From Maioricimonas rarisocia (GTDB lineage Bacteria > Planctomycetota > Planctomycetia > Planctomycetales > Planctomycetaceae): a stretch of 64,000 nucleotides of DNA. The stretch spans positions 2,160,001 through 2,224,000 of the forward strand of contig NZ_CP036275.1 in NCBI RefSeq assembly GCF_007747795.1, read 5' to 3'. The translations under genes and the position numbers were made by a program. Of this stretch, positions 55,035 to 64,000 are shown one piece after another. The stretch's first letter is position 1. The number at the start of each line of letters is the position of its first letter. The notes under the pieces were generated by a model. That model ran no database searches. It had not been told where the DNA came from and worked only from the letters and a program-made list of their open reading frames with translations.

Positions 55035-56537
55035 ATGATGCGCTCGACATTTCTGCTGCTCTCCACTGCGATCCTCCTCACCACAATCCAGACCGCCGCC
55101 GCCCAGCCGCATGCCGCCATGGGGATGATAGTCGGCGAGGTCACGCCAACCAGCGCGCTCGTTCAGGTCCGTCTGACGCAAACGGAAGGCCTCGTGGATC
55201 GGGATCTCCCCGGTGCACCCGGCGTGGTCCGCTTCGTACTTCGGGTCGACGACGCCGAGGAAACCGCCGCAGGCCGCAAACCTGCCGTCGCCCGTCAGGC
55301 CGTCAAAGCAACCGCCGAACACGACTTTATCGCCCGCGCCCACTTCACCGACCTCGAGCCGAACACCCGCTACGTCTGCTCGGCACGCATCGGCAACGAC
55401 CGCCAGTCAATGCAGCGGGGACCCGTCGCCCGCTTCCGCACACTGGCTGGTGCCGACGTCGCTGCTCCCTTCGAGTTCGTCGTCGTCACCGGCATGAACT
55501 ATGCCAAATTCCACGGCGACGACCGCATCGACCGCAAACAGCACCTGGTCGAGAACAACACCCGGCTCCCCGCCCCCTACGCCGGCAAGGACAAGCACCT
55601 CGGCTACCCGGGACTCGCGACGATCCTCTCACTGCAGCCGGACTTCTTCGTCGGCACCGGAGACAACGTCTACTACGACACCCCCGACGACCCCCGCGCC
55701 AAGACCATCACCGAACTCCGTCAGAAGTGGCACGAACAGTTCGTCCAGCCCCGCTACCGTGAGCTCTTCGCCGCCGTCCCCACCTACTGGGAAATCGACG
55801 ACCACGACTACCGCATCGACGACTGCGACAATACGGGCGACTACAAGCCGTCACCCGAAACCGGCCGCCGCCTGATGCTCGAGCAGCTCCCCGTCGCGCC
55901 GATGGAAGACGATGACGCGAAGACCTACCGGTCGCACCGCGTCAGCCGCGACCTGCAGGTCTGGTTCCCCGAGAACCGCATGTACCGCAGCCCCAATGCG
56001 ACGCCCGACGGGCCCGACAAGACGATCTGGGGCGACGAGCAGAAGGCATGGCTCAAGCGGACCCTCGCCGAGAGCGACGCCACCTTCAAACTCCTCATCT
56101 CACCCACTCCGATGGTCGGCCCCGATGATCTCCGCAAGACGGACAACCACACCAACATCGGGGGCTTCCGCCACGAGCGGGACGAGTTCTTCACCTGGCT
56201 GAAGAACGAAGGGCTGATCGGCAACGGCTTTTTCGTGGTCTGCGGCGACCGCCACTGGCAGTACCACGCCCTCGATCCCTCCGGCGTCGAAGAGTTCTCC
56301 TGCGGCGCTCTGGTGGATGCCAACTCCCGCCTGGGCCGCAGCCCGGGCGATCCCAAATCGACCGATCCCGAAGCCACCATCCGCCAGTTCTACTCACAGG
56401 ATCCCCGCTCCGGCGGCTTCCTGCAGATCCGCAGCACGCCGGCAACAGAGAGTGAACCGGCCCGCCTCACGTTCCGCTTCCACGACGAGCACGGCAAATT
56501 GCTCCACGAGCACGTGAAGACCAGCCCTGCCGAGTAA
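55035..56537 (+). CDS. Secreted PhoD-like alkaline phosphatase
   Basis: A 500-residue exported metallophosphatase of the PhoD family. A signal peptide ([18 protein letters not shown]) leads to a fibronectin-like N-terminal domain ([19 protein letters not shown]). The catalytic part has [28 protein letters not shown] and [13 protein letters not shown], the metal-binding motifs of the family. PhoD enzymes cleave phosphodiesters and monoesters outside the cell, usually with calcium and iron. ATG 55035 was preferred over the first frame open from 55028. Confidence 0.9.
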   Translation: MMRSTFLLLSTAILLTTIQTAAAQPHAAMGMIVGEVTPTSALVQVRLTQTEGLVDRDLPGAPGVVRFVLRVDDAEETAAGRKPAVARQAVKATAEHDFIARAHFTDLEPNTRYVCSARIGNDRQSMQRGPVARFRTLAGADVAAPFEFVVVTGMNYAKFHGDDRIDRKQHLVENNTRLPAPYAGKDKHLGYPGLATILSLQPDFFVGTGDNVYYDTPDDPRAKTITELRQKWHEQFVQPRYRELFAAVPTYWEIDDHDYRIDDCDNTGDYKPSPETGRRLMLEQLPVAPMEDDDAKTYRSHRVSRDLQVWFPENRMYRSPNATPDGPDKTIWGDEQKAWLKRTLAESDATFKLLISPTPMVGPDDLRKTDNHTNIGGFRHERDEFFTWLKNEGLIGNGFFVVCGDRHWQYHALDPSGVEEFSCGALVDANSRLGRSPGDPKSTDPEATIRQFYSQDPRSGGFLQIRSTPATESEPARLTFRFHDEHGKLLHEHVKTSPAE

Positions 56538-56679
56538 ACTCCAGGCGGCGAATGGCCGTGGCTCCACCGAAGCGGGTGGCCGTGGCAGGAGCGAGCAACG
56601 CGAGCGAAGCCATGGATCGAAACGAAGGGCGAGACATCCCCGGGGTTTCGCAGCTTCGCTGCTCCAACTCCGGCCACCC

Positions 56680-56715
56680 CTCCTGCTTCCTACTTCCTGA
56701 CTCCTCCCTCCTCCC
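56680..56715 (-). repeat. Purine-rich tract giving the stop of the cytosine deaminase gene
   Basis: The minus strand reads GGAGGAGGGAGGAGTCAGG, then AAGTAGGAAGCAGGAGG. It encodes the last residues EEGGVRK and the TAG stop. Confidence 0.75.
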
Positions 56716-57145
56716 CGATATCCTCGTTCCATAGCTCCGGACGGCTCGCAATAAACTGCTCCATCAGCCGCCGGCAATCAGCACTGTCGACAATCTCCAG
56801 CTCCACCCCCCGCGATCGCACGTAATCCTCCGGACCCCGAAACGTCACGTTCTCGCCGATGACCACTCTCGGGATTCCGTACAGCAGCACCGTCCCGCTG
56901 CACATGTCGCACGGCGACAGCGTCGAGTACAGCACCGACCGCCGATAGTCCCGCGCAGGCAGCCGGCCGGCGTTCTCCAGACAGTCCATCTCGGCATGCA
57001 GAATCGCACTCCCCTTCTGCACCCGCCGGTTGTGCCCCCGTCCGATGATCGCGCCATCGAGAACGAGCACCGAGCCGATCGGAATCCCTCCTTCCGCCAG
57101 CCCCTGCCGGGCTTCCTCAATTGCAGCCTCGAGAAACGGGTCCAT
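56690..57145 (-). CDS. Fungal-type (FCY1-like) cytosine deaminase
   Basis: A 151-residue zinc deaminase. Zinc ligands are H50 (with proton-shuttle E52 in LHAEMDCLENAGRL) and C79/C82 (STLSPCDMCSGTVL). YGIPRVVIGENVTFRG and the C-terminal LWNEDIGE match yeast cytosine deaminase, in which the latter segment caps the active site; ordinary bacterial tRNA or guanine deaminases lack this combination. Cytosine to uracil is the likely reaction. The last residues come from the repeat tract. GGGAGA lies before the ATG at 57145. A DUF2293 gene is 50 bp upstream in the same direction. Confidence 0.88.
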   Translation of the reverse strand: MDPFLEAAIEEARQGLAEGGIPIGSVLVLDGAIIGRGHNRRVQKGSAILHAEMDCLENAGRLPARDYRRSVLYSTLSPCDMCSGTVLLYGIPRVVIGENVTFRGPEDYVRSRGVELEIVDSADCRRLMEQFIASRPELWNEDIGEEGGVRK

Positions 57146-57195
57146 CGCACTCTCCCGGTCTGAAGATGTCCTGGAACGTCGCAGCGCACACCCGC

Positions 57196-57894
57196 TCAGA
57201 ACGGATTCTCCGGAGCGCTGGCAATCAGTGCCCGCTGCAGCGGACACGTCGCCGGATCGACCGCCCGTCCCTGCCGATAACTCTCCAGCAACAGCCGCGA
57301 CCGTGCCGCCAGCATCCGCCGGACCTCCCGCCGCTTTCCTTTCACGCGGGGGATCTTCATGTTGTCGTAGGCGGTCGTCTGATGCCGCATCCACGCGATC
57401 ACCGCCGACTCCGCCCGCTGCTCGATCGGGATCCGCTCCGTCCGTGCCACCGTTCCGCTGCCGACTGGTGTCGCGTGGGCCGTCACCGCCACGCTCAGCC
57501 GTTCTGCCAGCTCGGCATACTCGGGGGCGAAGTCGAGAAACTGCAGCACTGCCCCACCGAAATCCTCGACGTACTCCGCCTGCTTCTTCTCCCGTCGGGC
57601 GGCATCTGCTGCCCGCCGCTTCGCATAGCTCTCCGTGGAACGCTCTGCCTCCAGCTCCGCCCGGATCCGTGCAATCCGCTCCGCCGGCGCCCACACACCC
57701 CGCGAGAACGTCCGCCGACCCTTCTTTTCCTTCACCGTCCAGCTCGGACCGGCCGCCTTGACCCGCCGGGTCAGGCCGGCATCCCCCGGCGGCAGCAGCT
57801 CCCATTCCGCGGGAACCTCGAGCACCTTCCCCTGCTCTGTCACAACAGTTCGCTCAGCCGGTCCCGGTCCCACAACGCGTGTCTGATCTGGCAT
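57196..57894 (-). CDS. DUF2293 protein
   Basis: A 232-residue protein containing a DUF2293-like C-terminal part: AVIAWMRHQTTAYDNMKIPR and EVRRMLAARSRLLLESYR. The N-terminal part is charged and helical (AERIARIRAELEAERS, EKKQAEYVEDF). Family function is unknown; members may bind nucleic acids, but the sequence gives no proof. It lies 50 bp upstream of the cytosine deaminase gene on the same strand, possibly one operon. Confidence 0.82.
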   Translation of the reverse strand: MPDQTRVVGPGPAERTVVTEQGKVLEVPAEWELLPPGDAGLTRRVKAAGPSWTVKEKKGRRTFSRGVWAPAERIARIRAELEAERSTESYAKRRAADAARREKKQAEYVEDFGGAVLQFLDFAPEYAELAERLSVAVTAHATPVGSGTVARTERIPIEQRAESAVIAWMRHQTTAYDNMKIPRVKGKRREVRRMLAARSRLLLESYRQGRAVDPATCPLQRALIASAPENPF

Positions 57895-57998
57895 CCCTGG
57901 TCTCTCAACGTCCTTAAAGGTGTCTCTTCTCTCTCATCGGGAAATCATGCCGCCACACACAAGCGTTTTCCACCGCGCCACCAACCAGCCGCCAATTG

Positions 57999-58105
57999 CA
58001 TTCCTGTCTGCCTCGCATCCGTAGGGCAGGCTCTGCCTGCCACCCTGTGTCCGCGCCCCGTTCGAATCTAAAGCTCACCGGCCAGGGTGCCACGGCTCTG
58101 TGAGC
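57999..58105. repeat. First part of a 309-bp tandem unit, split by the second IS
   Basis: Corresponds to 59857-59961 with a few changes: it contains GGCAGGCTCTGCCTGCC, CGCGCCCCGTTCGAATCTAA and CCACGGCTCTGTGAGC. The unit continues after the IS at 59642. Confidence 0.8.
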
Positions 58106-59652
58106 CAGCCCTTTGAAGGTGCGGCGGAGGCCTCAGGTCGGCGGCTTCCGCTTCACCTTGCCCGTTTTCTTCTTCGCCGATTTCTTCGCGGCCCTGGCCT
58201 TCAACTTCTGGGCCGTCGAAACGTGCTTCTTCGGAGCATACTCACGGCGGGACCGCTTCTTCGATTTCCGCTTGTGCTTCTGGTACCGAGACAGCTTCGC
58301 CCGGCCGACGAGCTCCACCAACGTCTCGGCCAGCCGCAAGGCGGGAAGTTCCCGAAAACCGGACCACTCCTCCGGCGGCAACGCAATCATCATACCTCGG
58401 TAGGTGCCGCTCAGTTCCTCCGTCAGGTAATACAGCGACACGTTGTCGTCGACCCACTCATGGCCGTGCACGTGCGCCATCGCCGCCGGCACCAGCGCAA
58501 ATACGTTGAAGCACGCCACCGCCATACAGAACGAGAACAGCGCTGCCCGCGGAAAACCCAGCGTGTTCAGCTCGCAGCACAGCGAGGTCGTGATGTGCTG
58601 AAAGGCCGTCTCGATCGTCCACCGTTTGCGGTACAGAGCCGCCACCTGCTCGGCATCGGCAGCCTGCGGCGGCAGGTTGGTCAGCAGGTGCAGCTCCGTG
58701 TCGCCGCCACGCACGGGCTTGTCCAGTTCGAGGGTGATCCTGCGGATCTCCATTCTCTTGCCGGTGTCGGGGTCCGTCAGCTGCATGGTCTGTTCATACA
58801 GCAGGCCGTTCTCCGCCGGCCCCTTGCAGCGACGCTCGCCGATCAGCTCCCAGCGGAGGTGTCCCATGTGCTGGCGCATCAGGAAGCAGCCATCCCGGTC
58901 CTTGATGCCGAACAGCACCCCGCTGGTGCAGTAGTGCCGGTCGGCAATGATCAGATCCTTCGGCTGCACCTGCTCGAAGATGGGGGCGGCCAGCTTGACC
59001 TCCTGCGTGTAGACATCTTCGGCGACGAGCACGTCTTCGATCAGCCCGCGATCCGGATCGAGCACCGCGACGGCCACGCCGGGCAGGGCTGCGGCCCCGT
59101 CTTCACGCAGCTCCTTGAGCCGATGGTCGGTCCCGGTGATGTGATTGCCGTCGATCACCCTGGTGTGATAGCCCTTCAGCAGTGGTGTGCGGCTATTCCA
59201 GTTGGCCATGACGTTGCCGGCTCCCTGGGCGATGTGCCGCACCAGAGCCTGCGAGACCTGCGGTTCGACGCCGCTGAGCTTGTCGTACAGGGCCTTGACG
59301 GAAACGGGCATCGACTCCTTTTTCCGCTGGAAGGCGGCGTGAACGGTGGGTTCGATGCGGCAGACGACCAGGGACATGAGTTCGACGAGGCTGGAGAACG
59401 TCAGTTCGCGCTCATATTGCGTTTCGGAGTGTTCCCGGAACAGCTGATCGAGCCGCTGCGGGGCGAGGATGTTCTCGAGGCAGGCCCGCACCATCACGCA
59501 GACGGGGGCCTCGTCCACAAACCGATCGAGCACGTCTGAGCCGAGCATGGTCCGTCCTCCCTGACGAAAACCTTGATGTCCTGAGCAGACAAAGGCTTAG
59601 CGAATCCGGAGGCGTCGTTCCAGACCACCTTCAAAGGGCTGGCTCTGTGAGC
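58095..59652 (-). mobile_element. Complete IS4-family insertion sequence, 1536 bp, with 11-bp target duplication
   Basis: The element is 58106-59641. Its ends are perfect 16-bp inverted repeats, CAGCCCTTTGAAGGTG and CACCTTCAAAGGGCTG. The direct repeat GCTCTGTGAGC flanks it (58095-58105 and 59642-59652). The target was the palindrome GGCTCTGTGAGCC of a dispersed repeat; an uninterrupted copy lies at 59950-59962. The transposase gene is intact. It shares no end sequence with the first IS. Confidence 0.95.
58133..59548 (-). CDS. IS4-family DDE transposase
   Basis: A 471-residue transposase. The catalytic residues are D133 in VIDGNHITG, D203 in LIIADRHYC and E313 in YRKRWTIETAFQ, the YREK-type box of the family. 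The C-terminal 60 residues are highly basic (KHKRKSKKRSRREYAPKKH and KKSAKKKTGK), a tail that probably adds DNA contact. GGGAGGA lies six bases before the ATG at 59548. The frame is intact. Confidence 0.95.
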   Translation of the reverse strand: MLGSDVLDRFVDEAPVCVMVRACLENILAPQRLDQLFREHSETQYERELTFSSLVELMSLVVCRIEPTVHAAFQRKKESMPVSVKALYDKLSGVEPQVSQALVRHIAQGAGNVMANWNSRTPLLKGYHTRVIDGNHITGTDHRLKELREDGAAALPGVAVAVLDPDRGLIEDVLVAEDVYTQEVKLAAPIFEQVQPKDLIIADRHYCTSGVLFGIKDRDGCFLMRQHMGHLRWELIGERRCKGPAENGLLYEQTMQLTDPDTGKRMEIRRITLELDKPVRGGDTELHLLTNLPPQAADAEQVAALYRKRWTIETAFQHITTSLCCELNTLGFPRAALFSFCMAVACFNVFALVPAAMAHVHGHEWVDDNVSLYYLTEELSGTYRGMMIALPPEEWSGFRELPALRLAETLVELVGRAKLSRYQKHKRKSKKRSRREYAPKKHVSTAQKLKARAAKKSAKKKTGKVKRKPPT

Positions 59653-60653
59653 CGTGCGCCATGCTGCGACCGGGAGGCCCGGCAGCCGTAGGCCAGGCTC
59701 CGCCTGACGCAAGCGTTCATCGGTGCTCCTCAATGCGACCGGGTGGCCGTGGCTGGAGCACGCATCGCGAGCGAAGCCACGGGAACTGACGAGGCTCTCC
59801 TGCTCCCCTTTCCAACTCTCTCCTCTCTCTGTCCGCAGGACAGCGGTGGGGCAGACATTCCTGTCTGCCTCGGATCGGTACGGCAGGCTCGGCCTGCCGT
59901 CCTGTGCCCGCGCCCCGTTCGAATCTAAAGCCCACCTCCAGGGTGCCACGGCTCTGTGAGCCGTGCGCCATGCTGCGACCGGTGGGCCCGGCAGCCGTAG
60001 GTCAGGCTCCGCCTGACGTGAGCGTTCATCGGTGCTCCTCAATGCGACCGGGTGGCCGTGGCTGGAGCACGCATCGCGAGCGAAGCAGCGGGAACTGACG
60101 AGGCTCTCCTGCTCCCCTTTCCAACTCTCTCCTCTCTCTGTCCGCAGGACAGCGGTGGGGCAGACATTCCTGTCTGCCTGGTAGAGAGCTCCGGTAGCAG
60201 TGTCAGGACGACAATTCCCCTGTTCCACTGATTCCGGCAGGCGGACCCGAACTGTCCGCCGACCTCCAGGACGATTGGTGGGTGCCATGCCCTCACGCCG
60301 CAGGCGGGTGGGCATGTGCGGCTTCCCCAGCCAGGTAGGCCAGGCTCTGCCCGCCGCCAGCAATCATCAGTGGTCCTCAGCAGTTGTAGCCCAGCCATCC
60401 GTCGCTGTCGTAGGCTGGGACTTGTCCCAGCACTTCGCTGGCTCCGCCAGGGACGCCCCGTGTGCCACCGGCACCGCCGGTGCCGCGATCCGGTTGCCAT
60501 GGCTGACGAGAGCGAAACATTGGACATCACTGCGAGTTCTCCTGCTCTCCTCTCTCGTAACTCTTTCACCGCCGGGCGATCGGACGAAACAATGCATGCA
60601 GACGCGCGGATTATCCTGCATCATCCCGACGCCTGCCTCAGCGAAAGCACCTC
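59653..60653. repeat. Tandem 309-bp repeat array and hairpin-repeat island 5
   Basis: A 229-bp segment at 59642-59870 recurs at 59951-60179 with no gaps and a few substitutions; the offset is 309 bp. Inside are GCAGACATTCCTGTCTGC, GGCTCTGTGAGCC and GTAGGCCAGGCTCCGCCTGA. Further right are an inverted copy of the GCCATGCCC...GGGTGGGCATG hairpin (60283-60316) and TAGGCTGGGACTTGTCCCAG (60411-60434). Open frames across it are repeat artefacts. Confidence 0.85.
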
Positions 60654-62156
60654 ATGCTCTCGATCCTCGAGCTGACACTCGCCCTCGCACTCACAGCCGC
60701 TCCGCAGCCGGAGTACTTCACCATCCGCGTCGTCGATGCCGACACCGGCCGCGGCGTTCCGCTCGTCGAGCTGACCACCGTCAATAACATCCGCCTGGTC
60801 ACCGACAGCAACGGCATCGCCGCCTTTCACGAACCCGGACTGATGAACCGCCAGATCTGGTTCAACATCCGCAGCCACGGCTATGAATTCCCCGCAGACG
60901 GACTCGGATATCGCGGCCGCCGCCTCACGACGGTCCCCGGCGACGACGCCACGCTCGAGATCAACCGCCTCAACATCGCCGAGCGGCTTTACCGCGTCAC
61001 CGGCGCCGGCATCTATCGCGACTCCATCCTCGTCGGCCGGGAAACACCGCTCCGCCAGCCGCTCCTCAACGCACAGGTTTTCGGCTCCGATAGCGTCGTC
61101 AACGCCGTTTACCGGGGGAAAATCTACTGGTTCTGGGGAGACACGAATCGTCCCTCCTACCCGCTCGGCAACTTCCACGTCCCCGGAGCCACGTCTCTGC
61201 TACCCGCCGATGGCGGACTCGATCCCGAACGCGGCATCAATCTCGACTACTTCACCGACGAGGACGGCTTCGCCAGCGAAACCTGCCACATGCCCGGCGA
61301 TGGCCCTACCTGGATCGACGGCCTCACTGTCGTTCGCGATGAAGCCGGCGACGAACGCATGTTCGCCCGCTACGGCAAGGTCCGTCCGCCACTGACGATC
61401 TACGAACGCGGACTGGTTCAGTTCGACGACGACCAGCAGAAGTTTGAGAAGGTCCAGACGTTCCCCGACGACGCATTCCTGATGCCCGACTGGCATCCGG
61501 TCCACCATGAGATGGAGGGCACCGACTACGTCCTTTACGGCCGCCAGATTCCCCTCGTCCGCGTTCGCGCAACCGCCGAGGCCGTGCAGGATCTTTCGCA
61601 GTACGAGGCATACACCTGCTTCACGCAGGGGAGCCGTCCGGACAGCTACACTCTTGATCGGGACCAAGCCGGAGCACTTCGCTTCGCCTGGCGGAAGAAC
61701 ACGCTCGCCCCAACACCGGATCTCGAAAAGGAACTGCTCGAGCAGGGCAAACTCAGCGAAGAGGAAACACTCTTCCGCCTCACCGATGTGGAAACCGGCA
61801 AACCAGTCCGCATTCACAGCAGTTCCGTCGCGCGGAACGATTACCGGCAGAAGTGGGTGATGATCGCCCTCGAGCTCTTCGGCTCATCACTGCTCGGAGA
61901 GATCTGGTATGCCGAAGCAGACGCACCGACCGGGCCATGGAAGACGGCACGCAAGGTCGTCACCCACGATAACTACAGCTTCTACAACCCCAAACAGCAC
62001 CCGATGCTGGCGAAAGACGGCGGCCGCATCATCTACTTCGAAGGCACCTACACGCACACCTTCTCCGGCAATCCGGATCAGACACCCCGCTACGACTACA
62101 ACCAGATCATGTACCGCCTCGACCTCGCCGACCCTCGCCTGCGCATCACCCCCTGA
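60654..62156 (+). CDS. Secreted beta-propeller protein, glycoside-hydrolase-like
   Basis: A 500-residue protein with a short signal peptide (LELTLALALTAAPQ). Residues 20-110 look like a carboxypeptidase-regulatory fold (FTIRVVDADTGRGVPLVELTTV). The rest is a predicted five-bladed propeller as in GH43/GH68-type enzymes: YWFWGDTNRPSYPLGNF, FARYGKVRPPLTIYERGL, WVMIALELFGSSLLGEIWYAEAD and IIYFEGTYTHTFSG. Catalytic residues cannot be assigned with certainty. A role in polysaccharide breakdown is plausible. The stop is followed by the purine-tract of the convergent DUF1501 gene. Confidence 0.75.
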   Translation: MLSILELTLALALTAAPQPEYFTIRVVDADTGRGVPLVELTTVNNIRLVTDSNGIAAFHEPGLMNRQIWFNIRSHGYEFPADGLGYRGRRLTTVPGDDATLEINRLNIAERLYRVTGAGIYRDSILVGRETPLRQPLLNAQVFGSDSVVNAVYRGKIYWFWGDTNRPSYPLGNFHVPGATSLLPADGGLDPERGINLDYFTDEDGFASETCHMPGDGPTWIDGLTVVRDEAGDERMFARYGKVRPPLTIYERGLVQFDDDQQKFEKVQTFPDDAFLMPDWHPVHHEMEGTDYVLYGRQIPLVRVRATAEAVQDLSQYEAYTCFTQGSRPDSYTLDRDQAGALRFAWRKNTLAPTPDLEKELLEQGKLSEEETLFRLTDVETGKPVRIHSSSVARNDYRQKWVMIALELFGSSLLGEIWYAEADAPTGPWKTARKVVTHDNYSFYNPKQHPMLAKDGGRIIYFEGTYTHTFSGNPDQTPRYDYNQIMYRLDLADPRLRITP

Positions 62157-62160
62157 TACC

Positions 62161-62215
62161 TTCCTCCTGCTTCCTGATTCCTAACTCCTACCCGCTACCC
62201 ACTGCCCACTACCCA
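62161..62215 (-). repeat. Purine-rich tract giving the stop of the DUF1501 gene
   Basis: On the minus strand the gene ends GTGATTGGGTAG, and the tract continues TGGGCAGTGGGTAGCGGG, then TAGGAGTTAGGAATCAGG and AAGCAGGAGG. It is the complement-oriented relative of the tract at 3820-3900. Confidence 0.85.
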
Positions 62216-63648
62216 ATCACGTCCTTCACCACGTGCGCCTCTTCGACTCCCGTCAGCTTCGTGTCCAGCCCCTGGAACTTCACCGACAGCCGATGGTGAT
62301 TGATCCCCAGCAGATGCAGCATCGTTGCGTGCAGATCGCGGACGTGAACCGGCTTCTCGACGGCGTTGTAGCCCAGTTCGTCCGTCGCGCCGTAGGTGAC
62401 GCCTCCCTTCACGCCGCCCCCCGCCATCCACATCGAAAAGCCCCGGATGTGGTGATCGCGGCCGGGATCCTTCCCTTTCCCCTGGAACATCGGCGTTCGC
62501 CCGAACTCGCCACCCCAGATGACGAGCGTGTCTTCGAGCATCCCCCGTTCCTTCAGATCCTTCACCAGCGCCGCCGAGGGACCGTCACACAGGTTGCAGC
62601 AGATGTCCATGTACCGCTTCAGATCACCGTGATGATCCCAGCCACGATGATAGAGGTGGATAAATCGCGTCCCACGCTCGGCCAGTCGCCGGGCCAGCAG
62701 GCAGTTCGCCGCGAAGCTGCCGTCGCTCCCTTCGGTGCCGTAGCTTTCGAGGACGTGCCGCGGTTCGTCGGAGAAGTCCATCAGTTCCGGAATCGACTGC
62801 TGCATCCGGAACGCCAGCTCCATCTGCGCGATGCGGGTCTCGATTTCGGGGTTGGCCACCTGCTGATACCGCAGCTCGTTCAGCCGGTTGATCGACTCGA
62901 CCAACTGCTGCTGCTGGCCTCGTGACACGCCGGCCGGGTTCCGCACGTAGTGAACCGGATCTCCCTTCGAATAAAACTCCACCCCCTGAAACCGGCTGGG
63001 CAGAAAGCCGGCCCCCCACTGCCGCGAGGCGATCGGCTGCGGATTGCGGCCCCCGACGCTGGTCAGCACGAGGAAGCCTGGCAGATCCTGGCTCTCGGTC
63101 CCCAGTCCGTACGTCACCCACGCCCCCATGCTGGGCCGCCCCGAAATCGACGTCCCGGTATTCATCACCGTATGAGCCGGATCGTGATTGATCTGATCCG
63201 TATGCATCGAACGGATGATCGCAATGTCATCCGCGATGCTGGCGATGTTCGGGATGATGTCCGCGACCTCCTGCCCCGACTCGCCGTGCCGGCGGAACTT
63301 GTACTGCGGTCCCAGACACTTCAGTTCCTGTCCCTGAAGCTGGGCGATCGGCTGTCCGCTCGTAAAGGACTGAGGCATCGGCTGCCCGTCCATCCGCTCC
63401 AGTTCCGGCTTGTAGTCGAACGTCTCCAGATGCGATGGCCCCCCCGCCATGCAGAGGAAAATGACCCGCCGCGCTTTGGGAGCGAAGTGCGGCAACCCGG
63501 GCAGTCCGCCCAGAGCGCTCGCATCCATCGCAGCGGTCGGCGTCGGCGACAGCATCGTCGAAGCCGCCGCCGCACCAATCCCCATTGAGGCATGTCCCAG
63601 AAAGGACCGCCGCGTCATCGCCTGTCGGTATTCGTCAAACGGGTGCAC
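62209..63648 (-). CDS. DUF1501 exported sulfatase-like protein
   Basis: A 479-residue DUF1501 protein, an alkaline-phosphatase-like fold typical of planctomycete surface clusters. The N-terminus MTRRSFLGHASMGIGAAAAS is a Tat signal, preceded by MHPFDEYRQA. The core shows VIFLCMAGGPSHLETFDYKP, NHDPAHTVMNTG, GRPSMGAWVTYGLG, VIWGGEFGRTPM and GRDHHIRGFSMWMAGGGV. The start is GTG at 63648, with GGAG seven bases upstream. It follows the DUF1553 gene by 18 bp, the usual operon order. Substrate unknown. Confidence 0.95.
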   Translation of the reverse strand: MHPFDEYRQAMTRRSFLGHASMGIGAAAASTMLSPTPTAAMDASALGGLPGLPHFAPKARRVIFLCMAGGPSHLETFDYKPELERMDGQPMPQSFTSGQPIAQLQGQELKCLGPQYKFRRHGESGQEVADIIPNIASIADDIAIIRSMHTDQINHDPAHTVMNTGTSISGRPSMGAWVTYGLGTESQDLPGFLVLTSVGGRNPQPIASRQWGAGFLPSRFQGVEFYSKGDPVHYVRNPAGVSRGQQQQLVESINRLNELRYQQVANPEIETRIAQMELAFRMQQSIPELMDFSDEPRHVLESYGTEGSDGSFAANCLLARRLAERGTRFIHLYHRGWDHHGDLKRYMDICCNLCDGPSAALVKDLKERGMLEDTLVIWGGEFGRTPMFQGKGKDPGRDHHIRGFSMWMAGGGVKGGVTYGATDELGYNAVEKPVHVRDLHATMLHLLGINHHRLSVKFQGLDTKLTGVEEAHVVKDVIG

Positions 63649-63666
63649 TCTTCAGCTCCGTTCCGT

Positions 63667-64000
63667 TCAGTTCCGCGTGATGGTTTCATTGAGACTCAGG
63701 ATCGCCCGGCAGACTGCCGTCCAGGAGGCAAGCTCGACCGCCGGCACGTCGTCCGGGACAGGAGCCAGACCCACCTCGAGCAGTTCCACCGCCGCATCCT
63801 CGCTCCCTTCGTACGTGGAGCGGTTCGCATCCAGCAGGTCCGACAGAACGCCGACTTCTTCCGAACGCGGATCACGCGAAAGGACCTCCCGCCACAGCCA
63901 GCGAAGGCGATCCGCATCGCTCCCTTCCTGCTCGATGACCCGCACCGCCAGCACACGCGCCGCTTCGACGAAGGTCGGGTCGTTCAGCAGTGTCAGAGCC
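63667..64000 (-). CDS. DUF1549/DUF1553 protein, C-terminal part (runs off the right edge)
   Basis: The last 111 codons of a DUF1553-type protein. ALTLLNDPTFVEAARVLAVRV is the typical end-block of the family, followed by LRWLWREVLSRDPRSEEV and the closing WTAVCRAILSLNETITRN. The heme-binding and DUF1549 parts would lie outside the window. It is co-transcribed with the DUF1501 gene. Confidence 0.9.
   Translation of the reverse strand, partial: ALTLLNDPTFVEAARVLAVRVIEQEGSDADRLRWLWREVLSRDPRSEEVGVLSDLLDANRSTYEGSEDAAVELLEVGLAPVPDDVPAVELASWTAVCRAILSLNETITRN

Noticed and set aside
59917-59938. GTTCGAATC, as in a tRNA T loop, in the repeat (also at 58058)
   Set aside because: The flanking bases cannot form the T stem, and no D or anticodon arm exists upstream; it belongs to the 309-bp repeat.
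59494-60363. A 289-codon minus-strand open frame
   Set aside because: It runs through two tandem copies of intergenic repeats and the end of an IS; its sequence repeats itself accordingly.

Overview
The window comes from a high-GC chromosome of a planctomycete, probably of the Planctomycetaceae. The protein families show this: two DUF1559 proteins with type IV prepilin-like N-termini, a DUF1552/DUF1592 pair, a DUF1501/DUF1553 pair, a CRTAC1-type FG-GAP/UnbV lipoprotein coupled to a seven-heme TPR cytochrome, a secreted neutral ceramidase, a PhoD-like phosphatase and a B12-dependent ribonucleotide reductase. The assignment rests on gene content alone.

Left part (1-27.9 kb): a truncated pyruvate kinase gene, a zinc-ribbon TPR protein, a Tat-exported sialidase-like propeller, a lipid kinase, a DUF1559 protein and lipoprotein, a metabolic cluster (HpaI-type aldolase, FAH-family hydrolase, thioredoxin-like protein, RraA-like protein), a 6S RNA gene directly upstream of rarA, a membrane TIR protein with small membrane-protein neighbours, a zinc alcohol dehydrogenase, a potassium-channel-like/RCK/receiver fusion, an esterase, a CNNM-CBS protein, DinB and Rrf2 genes, and a ceramidase. 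Middle (27.9-35 kb): nrdJ with a clear sigma70-type promoter, a complete 1620-bp IS4-family element, an AbrB-Doc toxin-antitoxin pair between direct repeats, and a DUF6429 gene with a broken second copy. Right part (35-64 kb): a 5'-nucleotidase/DsrE operon, small enzymes and regulators (VOC, GNAT, MntR), the secreted planctomycete families named above, a fungal-type cytosine deaminase, a second complete IS4-family element (1536 bp), and a DUF1501/DUF1553 operon running off the right edge.

Two large-scale patterns cross gene boundaries. First, the top strand is mostly G-rich left of about 27.9 kb and C-rich to the right on genes of both orientations, and many dispersed hairpin repeats reverse orientation between the two halves, as expected if a replication terminus lies near nrdJ. 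Second, the gaps are filled with a modular mosaic of short palindromic repeats. Both IS elements sit inside palindromes of this mosaic, and four genes take their stop codon from a purine-rich repeat tract.

All calls rest on reading the sequence and on family knowledge; no database search was run.
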